This document shows, piece by piece, positions 27,348 to 35,378 of a stretch of 64,000 bases of DNA. A program made the position numbers and the translations under genes. Source of the DNA: Flavobacterium bizetiae (lineage in GTDB: Bacteria; Bacteroidota; Bacteroidia; Flavobacteriales; Flavobacteriaceae); assembly GCF_902804475.1 (NCBI RefSeq), contig NZ_CADCSU010000065.1, positions 1 to 64,000 on the forward strand, written 5' to 3'. The notes beneath the pieces were generated by a model that worked only from the letters and a program-made list of their open reading frames with translations, ran no database searches and was not told where the DNA came from. The first letter of the stretch is position 1. Every line of letters starts with the position of its first letter.

Positions 27348-29903
27348 ATGGATGAAATCACAGCTACAAAAAACAACACTACTATTTATAGTCAGGATGA
27401 AGCAATTCAGGCTTCTTTAGAATATTTTAAAGGAGATAGTCTGGCCGCAACAGTTTGGGTAAGCAAGTATGCTCTTAAAGATTCTCAAGGTAATATTTTT
27501 GAAAAATCCCCCAACGATATGCACCATCGTATCGCGTCAGAAATAGCGCGAATCGAAAGCCGATATGCAAATCCTATGAGCGAAAGAGAAGTTTTTGACC
27601 TGATCAAAGACTTTAAATATCTCGTGCCTCAGGGAAGTCCAATGACGGGAATCGGAAATCCGTTTCAGGTTGCATCATTATCCAATTGTTTTGTGATTGG
27701 TAATGATAATTCAGATTCCTATGGCGGAATCATGAAAACTGATCAGGAACAAGTACAGCTTATGAAACGAAGAGGCGGAGTAGGGCACGATTTGTCTCAC
27801 GTACGTCCAAAAGGTTCTCCGGTTAAAAACTCAGCGTTGACCTCTACAGGATTAGTTCCTTTTATGGAGCGTTATTCAAATTCAACCCGCGAAGTTGCTC
27901 AGGATGGCCGTCGTGGCGCTTTGATGCTTTCTGTTTCTGTAAATCACCCTGATGCCGCTGATTTTATTGATGCTAAAATGGAGCAGGGAAAAGTTACCGG
28001 AGCCAATGTTTCTGTACGAATAGACGATTTGTTTATGAATGCCGTAAAAGCCGATGCTTTATACGAACAGAAATATCCCATTTTTAGCGATAAACCTTTA
28101 TATTCTAAAGTGATAAAAGCAAAAGAACTTTGGGATAAAATCATTCACAATGCATGGAAATCAGCAGAACCGGGAATTTTATTCTGGGATACCATTATCA
28201 ACGAATCTTTGCCGGATTGTTATGCTGATTTGGGCTACAAAACCTTATCGACAAACCCTTGTGGCGAAATCCCGCTTTGTGCCTATGATTCCTGCCGTTT
28301 GTTAGCCATAAACCTGTTATCTTATGTAAATAATCCGTTTACAGAAAATGCTACTTTTGATTTTGAACTATTCAAAAAACATGTTGCTGCCGCTCAAAGA
28401 ATGATGGATGATATCATTGATCTTGAATTAGAGAAAATTGATGCGATTTTAGAAAAAATCAGTCAGGATCCGGAAAGCGATGAAGTAAAATTGGTCGAAA
28501 AAAATCTTTGGTTAAATATCAAGCATAAAGCCAATGAAGGACGTCGTACCGGAATTGGAATCACTGCTGAAGGCGATATGCTGGCCGCACTAGGATTGCG
28601 TTACGGAAGCGAAGAAGGCGTTTTATTTGCCGAAAAAATACACCAAACGCTTGCCATAGAAGCCTACCGCGGATCAGTAAATCTGGCCAAAGAACGCGGA
28701 ATGTTTGCTATTTATGATGCTAAAAGAGAAAAAAATAACCCATTTTTACTTCGATTAAAAAAAGCCGACAATGAATTGTATCAGGAAATGCAAAAATACG
28801 GACGTCGTAATATTGCATTATTAACCATCGCACCAACCGGAACGACCAGTTTAATGACCCAAACAACATCAGGTATTGAGCCTGTTTTTCTTCCGGTTTA
28901 TAAACGCCGCAGAAAAGTAAATCCAAATGATAAAGACGCAAGAGTTGATTTTGTTGATGAGTTAGGTGATAGTTGGGAAGAATACGTTGTGTTTCATCAC
29001 CGATTTAAAGAATGGATGCTGACTAACGGATATGATACTTCTAAAAACTACAGTCAGCAAGAAATTGATCTGTTGGTAGAGAAATCGCCTTATTACAAAG
29101 CGACCAGTAATGATATCGATTGGTTAAATAAAGTAAAAATGCAGGGGAAAATCCAGAAATGGGTCGATCACTCTATTTCTGTAACCATTAATGTACCCAA
29201 TGATACACCTGAAGAAATGGTGAATAAATTGTACATGGAAGCCTGGGAAGCCGGCTGTAAAGGTGTTACCGTATATCGTGATGGTTCGCGTTCAGGTGTT
29301 TTAATTTCGAATACAGAAAAAAAGGAAGAAGTTGCAGAAACTCCGTCAAGTACTTTTACCACCAAACGTCCACAGGTTTTAGAAGCTGATGTCGTTCGTT
29401 TTCAGAACAGTAAAGACAAATGGATAGCTTTTATCGGATTATTAGATGGCAAACCGTATGAAATTTTTACCGGTTTAGTAGATGATGAAGATGGAATTTT
29501 GATTCCGCGTTGGGTATCTGAAGGCTTGATTATCAAGAATAAAAACGAAGATGGAAATACCCGTTATGACTTTCAATACAAAAATACAAGAGGGTATAAA
29601 ACCACTATTGAAGGACTTTCGCATAAATTCAATCCGGAATACTGGAATTACGCCAAACTAATTTCAAGTACTCTGAGACACGGAATGCCAATTGATAAAG
29701 TGGTAGATTTAATTAGCAGTTTACAACTAGATAGCGAATCTATAAATACCTGGAAAAATGGTGTAACGCGTGCCCTGAAACGCTACATTGTAGACGGAAC
29801 CGAAGTACGCGGACAAAAATGCAGCAATTGCAACTCAGAGAACCTTATTTATCAGGAAGGCTGCCTTACTTGTAGTGATTGCGGTTCATCTAAATGCGGC
29901 TAG
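27348..29903 (+). CDS. nrdJ: Adenosylcobalamin-dependent (class II) ribonucleotide reductase
   Basis: Reduces ribonucleotides to deoxyribonucleotides with coenzyme B12 and does not need oxygen. The 851-residue product shows the class II core: RRGGVGHDLSHVRPKG, the active-site NPCGEIPL with Cys305, APTGTTSLMTQTTSGIEPVF, and a C-terminal zinc ribbon CSNCN...CLTCSDC near the end. I chose the ATG at 27348 (MDEITATKNN); the frame is open back to a TTG at 27255, but that extension is hydrophobic and untypical. It stands alone between two polysaccharide loci, with no NrdR box or cobalamin riboswitch visible upstream. Confidence 0.93.
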   Translation: MDEITATKNNTTIYSQDEAIQASLEYFKGDSLAATVWVSKYALKDSQGNIFEKSPNDMHHRIASEIARIESRYANPMSEREVFDLIKDFKYLVPQGSPMTGIGNPFQVASLSNCFVIGNDNSDSYGGIMKTDQEQVQLMKRRGGVGHDLSHVRPKGSPVKNSALTSTGLVPFMERYSNSTREVAQDGRRGALMLSVSVNHPDAADFIDAKMEQGKVTGANVSVRIDDLFMNAVKADALYEQKYPIFSDKPLYSKVIKAKELWDKIIHNAWKSAEPGILFWDTIINESLPDCYADLGYKTLSTNPCGEIPLCAYDSCRLLAINLLSYVNNPFTENATFDFELFKKHVAAAQRMMDDIIDLELEKIDAILEKISQDPESDEVKLVEKNLWLNIKHKANEGRRTGIGITAEGDMLAALGLRYGSEEGVLFAEKIHQTLAIEAYRGSVNLAKERGMFAIYDAKREKNNPFLLRLKKADNELYQEMQKYGRRNIALLTIAPTGTTSLMTQTTSGIEPVFLPVYKRRRKVNPNDKDARVDFVDELGDSWEEYVVFHHRFKEWMLTNGYDTSKNYSQQEIDLLVEKSPYYKATSNDIDWLNKVKMQGKIQKWVDHSISVTINVPNDTPEEMVNKLYMEAWEAGCKGVTVYRDGSRSGVLISNTEKKEEVAETPSSTFTTKRPQVLEADVVRFQNSKDKWIAFIGLLDGKPYEIFTGLVDDEDGILIPRWVSEGLIIKNKNEDGNTRYDFQYKNTRGYKTTIEGLSHKFNPEYWNYAKLISSTLRHGMPIDKVVDLISSLQLDSESINTWKNGVTRALKRYIVDGTEVRGQKCSNCNSENLIYQEGCLTCSDCGSSKCG

Positions 29904-30294
29904 AATTTAGCACAAAGTATATTTTGCCATGAAGGCGCTAAGACACTAAGTTTTTGTTTCACGCAGATTTAAAAGATTTAAGCAGATTTAAAAAATCTTT
30001 TTAATCCTTTAATCTGTGGCTATAAATTAAAAAAAGCAAAAGAAAAGTTTAGTGCCTTTGTGTCTTAGTGGCATTAACTTTTTAAGCGCTAACCAATTAA
30101 AAATCTTTATGTCTTACTGCATTCATGGCATTAACTTTTTTCACGTAGGGATTAGTTTATTAAAAATCAATAATAGGGTAAAATCCTATAAACATTGGGC
30201 TGAAAGTGATTTTTGTAACATTGTTTTTATGAAATATCTATAAAATTAGCTTATAATTGTACTATTTACACAAAATCTAAAAACATTTTTTATT
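29904..30294. other. Intergenic repeat region before the second HTCS gene
   Basis: No real gene; a 63-codon frame at 30052-30243 lies in repeat sequence. CTAAGACAC (29938-29946) is inverted as GTGTCTTAG (30060-30068), inside longer similar arms (GCGCTAAGACACTAAG and GTGTCTTAGTGGC). Between them lie repeats of GATTTAAAAGATTTAA type and AATCTGTGGC. This is a dispersed flavobacterial intergenic repeat. Confidence 0.6.
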
Positions 30295-33200
30295 TTGAAG
30301 TATTTAGCGCTACTTTTCATCCTATTATTTGGTTTTTCTCCGCTGATGTATTCGCAGGACAATCCTGTAAAATTTCTTGATATCTCTGATGGATTGTCTA
30401 ATAATTCGATTACCACCATTTTTCAGGATAGCGATGGATATATGTGGTTTGGTACCTACGACGGACTCAATCGTTACGATGGGTATAATTTTAAAGTATT
30501 CCGAAACCGAATCAACGATAAAAAATCATTGTTGTTCAATACCATTTACAATATTGAGGGAGATTCCAAAAAAAATATTTGGGTAGGAGGTTCCAACGGA
30601 ATTTGTATTTACAATAAAACCACTGCAACATTTCATGCTGTACAATATGCCGTTTCGGGTAAAAAGCCTGAAACCCTGAAAGATATTATTCACCAGATGC
30701 GATCCGTTTCTGATGATTTGGTTTTAGTGGCTTCTCAAAATTTAGGTTTAATTGCGTTCGAAAAAGGTTCTTTTACAGGGAAACATATTGCGTTAAACGT
30801 TCCCGGAAACAGAATCACCGTTAATAATTATGACGCGATTGCCATTCAGGACGATAAAAAAAACAATCATTCGTGGGTGTATATCAGGAATGTAGGTGTG
30901 TGCAGTTATAGTTATGCTTCTAAAAATCTAAAAGTTGTTTTTCCTCTGTCGATAGAAGTCAAAGCAATGAAACTGGCCGCCGATGGGAATTTATTACTAG
31001 GAACAGATGAAGGTTTGTTTCTCTTCAATACCAAGTCAGGTTCGTTGTCTGAAAATTATTTTACGACCAAAAGCAGTGTTACAGACCTTCTTTTAGATAA
31101 AAAAAATGAGATATGGATCACCACAGACGGTTCCGGAATTTATAAAGTCGTTGGTAACAGCAAAAAAGCCATTCCGGCAAATGCGATAAAAGAAAATCAG
31201 GTTGCTAAAAGTAATTCGGTTTGGAGTTTATACGAAGATAAATCCGGCAACAAATGGTTTGGTTCCCTTCGTGGCGGAATCAGTATGCTCAGCAATACGC
31301 CCAAATACTTTAAAAGCATCAAATACAATTCAAAAGATCTTGTAGAGAATTTTATCCTGTCTTTTTGTGAAGACGAAAAAAACAATGTCTGGGTGGGTAC
31401 AGACGGCGCCGGACTAAAATATTGGAACCGCAAAAATAATTCCTATACCAATTACAGCAACAAACTTTCAAGCAAATTTATCACTGGAATTCTGCGCGAT
31501 AATAACAACGAAATCTGGCTTTCGACCTGGGCCGGAGGCGTAAATAAAATTAATCCCAAAAACAATACCGTTACACCATATACCTGTTATAACCCGTACA
31601 CGAAACAAATAGAGAAAAACATTTGGTTTGTCTACAAAGATTCAAAAGCCAATATCTGGGCAAGCGGTACCAATGAAGGCGCTTTGTATTTTCTTGACAG
31701 AGCAAAAAACAGCTTCACACTTTTTGATCCTTCGGTTACAAATTTGCAATGCATGACCGAAACCAGCGACGGAAAGCTTTGGGCAGGAAATTATACCTCA
31801 TTATTTTCTATTGAAAAAAATACCCGAAAAATCAATAAAATTACGATCGGAAATCCCGTAAGATGCATCCACGAAGACAAGGATAAAAACCTTTGGTTAG
31901 GAACTCAGGAAGGCGGATTATTGTTATTTGATCGAAAAACAAACACTTTCAAACGATTAACCACAGACGATGGTTTGCCTTCAAATACCGTTTTACGATT
32001 GCTCGAAGATAACGAAGGAAACCTCTGGATGAGTACCTATAATGGTATTTGCAGATACGATAAAAAACGAAAAACATTCCGTAATTTCTCTGTAAATGAT
32101 GGTTTACAAAGCAATCAGTTTAGTTTTAATGCCGGACTAAAATTATCTACGGGAGAATTTTTGTTTGGAGGAATAAACGGTTTCAATGCCTTTTTCCCCG
32201 AAGCCATAAAAGGATTCAATCAAAAGAATAACTTATTGTTATCTGATTTTTACGTTAACAATTTGCCTATCGAAGAAAGTCAAAACGAATTAGAATGGGA
32301 TGGCGGAAAAATAAAACAAGTAAGCCTGCCTTACGATCAAACCACTTTATCACTCGAGTTTGTTGCTTTAGATTATAATAATGCCGACAAAATAAATTAT
32401 GCGTATTATTTAGAAGGCTGGGATGAGCAATGGAATTATGTGGGTCAGGCCCGAAAAGCCAATTATGCCCGTTTGACTGAAGGGAAATACATTTTTAAAG
32501 TAAAAACCACCAATTTTAAAGGAGGCTGGAACAAAGAAGTAAGCCTGATTACCATTGAAGTTTTGCCACCGTGGTACAGAACCTGGTGGGCGTATTTATT
32601 GTATGTACTGGCAGGTATCGGCGCTATTTTTGCCTATTTACAATACAGTAAAAACAAAGAAAAACTCAAATATAAAGTCAAAATTGCTGAGTTAGAAAGC
32701 AAGAAAGAAAAAGAAGTTGCCGAGAAGCAATCGTCAATGTTTACCTATATCTCGCATGAATTTAGAACACCGCTTTCGCTGATTATAAATCCGTTGAAAA
32801 AAGCAGTTCAGAAAGAAAGCGTACAAAACGGATCTTCGGGAAGTGATTTGGCCATTGCGCATCGCAACGCCAGAAGGCTTTTAAGTCTGGTCGATCAGTT
32901 ATTGCTTTTCAGGAAAGCCGAAAATGATGCCGATTCACTCAGATTATCGCCTATCAATGTCAATAATCTTTGCAACGAAGTCTACCAATGTTTTGTCAAC
33001 CAGGCAAAAGACAAAAGCATTCGGTATAACTTTCTAATTCCGGATCATGAAATTGTCATTATTGGCGATTACGAGAAAATCGAAATTTCGTTGTTCAATC
33101 TCATGTCAAATGCGTTCAAATACACACCAATTGGCGGAGAAATCAATCTTAAACTAACAGAAAACGATGAAGAAGTTCAGTTAGAAATTTCAGATAGCGG

Positions 33201-34335
33201 AGACGGAATCGATACAAAAGATATTGATGTCATATTCGAGAAATTCAAACAGGTAAAATCTAAAGTATCCATAGGAACCGGTTTCGGAATCGGACTTTAT
33301 ATTGTAAAATATTTTGTAGACAAACACAAAGGAACCGTAAGCTGTACCAGTGAAATAGGCAAAGGAAGTACCTTTAAGCTAACTTTTCTAAAAGGAGACA
33401 GTCATTTTGATAATGTCGAAATTACAAACGAAATCCCGCAAAGAAGCCAGTTGTTTGATGAACTTATTATAGACGACAGCGAAGAAAATCAGGCTTTGAA
33501 TGCTTCGGTTTCAGAAAGCGATTTCCAAAAAATTATGCTGACTGATAAACGCACCGTTCTGATTATTGATGATAATGCCGAAATAAGAGCCTATCTGATC
33601 AAATTATTCTCAGAATCTTATATCGTATACAGCGCAGAGAATGGCGAAGAAGGTTTAAAACTAACCAAAAAACACATGCCGGATTTGGTCATCAGCGACA
33701 TTACCATGGAGGAAATGGATGGTCTGGAACTGTGCCGAAAAATTAAAGAAAATAACGCCTTATCTCATATTCCGGTCATTCTATTAACGGCTTCAAAAAA
33801 TCCTGAAACACATCTTCAGGGTATCAATGACGGAGCAGATGATTATATTACCAAACCATTTGATGATGATATATTGGTCGCGCGTGTAGATTCGTTATTG
33901 CGTAACCGTAACAATTTGCGAACCTATTTCCTCGACAGCATTACCCTTAAAGAGAACACTCAAAAAGTGCCGCAGGAATACCAGGAAATCCTTAAAAAAT
34001 GCATCGATATTGTAGAAGCCAACATTCATAAAAGAGATTTTACAATAAAAAACTTTGCCCTGGAAATGGGAATGAGTCATCGAACATTGTACACCAAAAT
34101 TAAAATTATTTCCGGGCAGACATTAAATGCATTTATACGTTCGGTAAGAATCAGGCGGGCGGCAATGCTTATGCTTACAGAAGATATCAATATTACGCAG
34201 GCAAGTGCCGAAGTAGGTTTTGAAGATCCTAAGTATTTCAGACAGCAATTTGTAAAACTCTTCGGGATGACACCTTCAGAATACATCAAAAAATACAAGA
34301 GCTCATTTAACTCAGATCTTAATGTTATTAAATAG
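30295..34335 (+). CDS. Hybrid two-component regulator with beta-propeller sensor
   Basis: HTCS of 1346 residues with a TTG start and signal peptide ending MYSQ. Order: two-part periplasmic Reg_prop propeller with repeated D-G-x-W-F/I-G/S-T motifs such as DGYMWFGTYDGL and EGNLWMSTYNGI (about 25-640); Y_Y_Y domain (about 690-755); membrane segment (about 764-784); HisKA SHEFRTP with phospho-acceptor His821; HATPase NLMSNAFKYTPIGG; receiver with Asp1135 in DLVISDITM; C-terminal AraC domain (about 1245-1335). It directly precedes the galactan-type locus and most likely senses an oligosaccharide from that glycan and activates the locus. Confidence 0.94.
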   Translation: MKYLALLFILLFGFSPLMYSQDNPVKFLDISDGLSNNSITTIFQDSDGYMWFGTYDGLNRYDGYNFKVFRNRINDKKSLLFNTIYNIEGDSKKNIWVGGSNGICIYNKTTATFHAVQYAVSGKKPETLKDIIHQMRSVSDDLVLVASQNLGLIAFEKGSFTGKHIALNVPGNRITVNNYDAIAIQDDKKNNHSWVYIRNVGVCSYSYASKNLKVVFPLSIEVKAMKLAADGNLLLGTDEGLFLFNTKSGSLSENYFTTKSSVTDLLLDKKNEIWITTDGSGIYKVVGNSKKAIPANAIKENQVAKSNSVWSLYEDKSGNKWFGSLRGGISMLSNTPKYFKSIKYNSKDLVENFILSFCEDEKNNVWVGTDGAGLKYWNRKNNSYTNYSNKLSSKFITGILRDNNNEIWLSTWAGGVNKINPKNNTVTPYTCYNPYTKQIEKNIWFVYKDSKANIWASGTNEGALYFLDRAKNSFTLFDPSVTNLQCMTETSDGKLWAGNYTSLFSIEKNTRKINKITIGNPVRCIHEDKDKNLWLGTQEGGLLLFDRKTNTFKRLTTDDGLPSNTVLRLLEDNEGNLWMSTYNGICRYDKKRKTFRNFSVNDGLQSNQFSFNAGLKLSTGEFLFGGINGFNAFFPEAIKGFNQKNNLLLSDFYVNNLPIEESQNELEWDGGKIKQVSLPYDQTTLSLEFVALDYNNADKINYAYYLEGWDEQWNYVGQARKANYARLTEGKYIFKVKTTNFKGGWNKEVSLITIEVLPPWYRTWWAYLLYVLAGIGAIFAYLQYSKNKEKLKYKVKIAELESKKEKEVAEKQSSMFTYISHEFRTPLSLIINPLKKAVQKESVQNGSSGSDLAIAHRNARRLLSLVDQLLLFRKAENDADSLRLSPINVNNLCNEVYQCFVNQAKDKSIRYNFLIPDHEIVIIGDYEKIEISLFNLMSNAFKYTPIGGEINLKLTENDEEVQLEISDSGDGIDTKDIDVIFEKFKQVKSKVSIGTGFGIGLYIVKYFVDKHKGTVSCTSEIGKGSTFKLTFLKGDSHFDNVEITNEIPQRSQLFDELIIDDSEENQALNASVSESDFQKIMLTDKRTVLIIDDNAEIRAYLIKLFSESYIVYSAENGEEGLKLTKKHMPDLVISDITMEEMDGLELCRKIKENNALSHIPVILLTASKNPETHLQGINDGADDYITKPFDDDILVARVDSLLRNRNNLRTYFLDSITLKENTQKVPQEYQEILKKCIDIVEANIHKRDFTIKNFALEMGMSHRTLYTKIKIISGQTLNAFIRSVRIRRAAMLMLTEDINITQASAEVGFEDPKYFRQQFVKLFGMTPSEYIKKYKSSFNSDLNVIK

Positions 34336-34374
34336 ATTTTAGACTTGGTAATTATTCAGATGTCTCAAGTTCAG

Positions 34375-34505
34375 TTTGTCATTTCGACCGAAGGGAGACT
34401 TGAGCGATAGCTAACAGGCGAAGCAAATCACAATAGTAACTCGATAAAGATTGACGATTTTCTTCGCGGAGTTTCTAGTTTGATCCTTCGTTCAGGATGA
34501 CAAAC
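34375..34505 (-). repeat. TGTCATCCTGA-type intergenic repeat, copy A
   Basis: Starts TTTGTCATTTCGACCGAAG and ends CCTTCGTTCAGGATGACAAA, so its ends are inverted repeats (TTTGTCAT and ATGACAAA). The reverse complement matches the start and end of the element at 43232-43336. A widespread flavobacterial intergenic repeat. Confidence 0.75.
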
Positions 34506-34518
34506 TACACCATAACAT

Positions 34519-34647
34519 TGTTATGAAAATGATTGTCCTAGCCCCGATAGAAGAGGAAATACTTTTGTGCCGGTGTTCGGCACAAAAGATTACTTCGTCA
34601 GTTCGCTATCGCTCGGGTGGAACGGATAGCGGGATTAGCTCCTGAAA
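34519..34647 (-). repeat. Structured intergenic repeat element, copy 2 (inverted)
   Basis: Reverse orientation relative to 12761-12894. On the minus strand it runs from TTTCAGGAGCTAATCCCG to CGGGGCTAGGACAATCATTT. Its hairpin TTTTGTGCCG (34563-34572), loop GTGTT, CGGCACAAAA (34578-34587) differs from copy 1 by a compensated swap at one base pair. The ATCCGTTCCA sub-motif sits on the other side of the CCCGAGCG block compared with copy 1. Confidence 0.8.
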
Positions 34648-34897
34648 AATATTTTTATCCTATAAATCTAAATAACAAATCAAGTGTGTATTCTTTGTGA
34701 AGTATTCTTAAATAGAAAACGCAAACGTTTTAGCCGGAAAAGAGTGTTTTATTTGGTAATTACATATAATTCAAAAATAGACTGGTATTTTTTAATACTC
34801 CTTAAATTTTAATCCAAAATAATAGTTAATTGCAATTTTGACCTCCTTTTTTTTCCATTTTACCCCTCCTTGAAAGTCTCTATAATACATTTCTTTG

Positions 34898-34943
34898 CAC
34901 TTATAGTAATCTGTTAGTTGAATTACTGTGTATACTATAAGTG
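34898..34943. promoter_or_regulatory. Candidate HTCS binding site of the galactan-type locus
   Basis: CACTTATAGT (34898-34907) is exactly inverted as ACTATAAGTG (34934-34943), with AGTAAT and ATTACT nested inside. The 9-mer CACTTATAG recurs at 36789-36797, just before the SusC gene. Position and symmetry suit an AraC-domain regulator, but nothing proves binding. Confidence 0.4.
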
Positions 34944-35036
34944 TTTATTTTACGATAAGTTTTTGATCTATTTAAAGAATTGAGCCTTCTTTAAAAATAA
35001 GGTAGTAAGAGTTGGTTTTACATGTTACTTATCAAA

Positions 35037-35056
35037 CCCGCAGTAAAAGCTGCGGG
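35037..35056. repeat. GC hairpin in AT-rich leader
   Basis: CCCGCAG (35037-35043) and CTGCGGG (35050-35056) form a 7-bp stem with a 6-base loop in an otherwise AT-rich leader. No T run follows, so termination is unlikely. Confidence 0.5.
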
Positions 35057-35378
35057 GTAAAATAAAGAGTTTTTCAATTAGAAAATTAGATAATGATTAC
35101 AGTTTCCAAATTTTCGAATTAAATAAAGCACAGTTTTCAATTATCAAATTATCTAATTGACAAATTTTCTAATTATCACATTTACTAATTGACCAATTTT
35201 CTAACTATAAACAATTAACCAAACTCACCAATATGAAAACAATCCTATAATGAAATTTGTTCTGTTGTTTTTCCCCTAAAAAAATAGCGGCAACAATATC
35301 CTCACCAATTAACCTACACGATTTATTTCGATTATCACTTTACAATAAACTAACTAACCTAACCTTAAAAATCAAAAA

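Larger units (their letters stand above)
34336..35378. other. Long intergenic region ahead of the galactan-type locus
   Basis: 1043 bases without a convincing gene. In order: a TTTGTCAT/ATGACAAA-bounded repeat (34375-34505), structured repeat element copy 2 (34519-34647), a CGCAAACGTTTTAG palindrome-like stretch near 34721-34732, an inverted repeat (34898-34943) that may be a regulator site, a CCCGCAG/CTGCGGG hairpin (35037-35056), AT-rich direct repeats of period 32 (35152-35208), and two tiny coupled reading frames (35233-35279). The locus promoter probably lies between 34900 and 35370. Confidence 0.65.

Noticed and set aside
30052..30243. 63-codon plus-strand frame between nrdJ and the second HTCS gene
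   Set aside because: It lies in a dispersed repeat with inverted GTGTCTTAG-type arms, has no recognisable protein features and an unlikely composition.
12761..34647. A 22-kb composite transposon bounded by the inverted repeat elements
   Set aside because: No transposase, target-site duplication or sharp composition change is seen, and both elements sit in ordinary intergenic gaps as dispersed repeats do.
35075..35208. CRISPR-like array in the galactan leader
   Set aside because: The repeats are few, imperfect, AT-rich and without unique spacers, and no cas gene is present.
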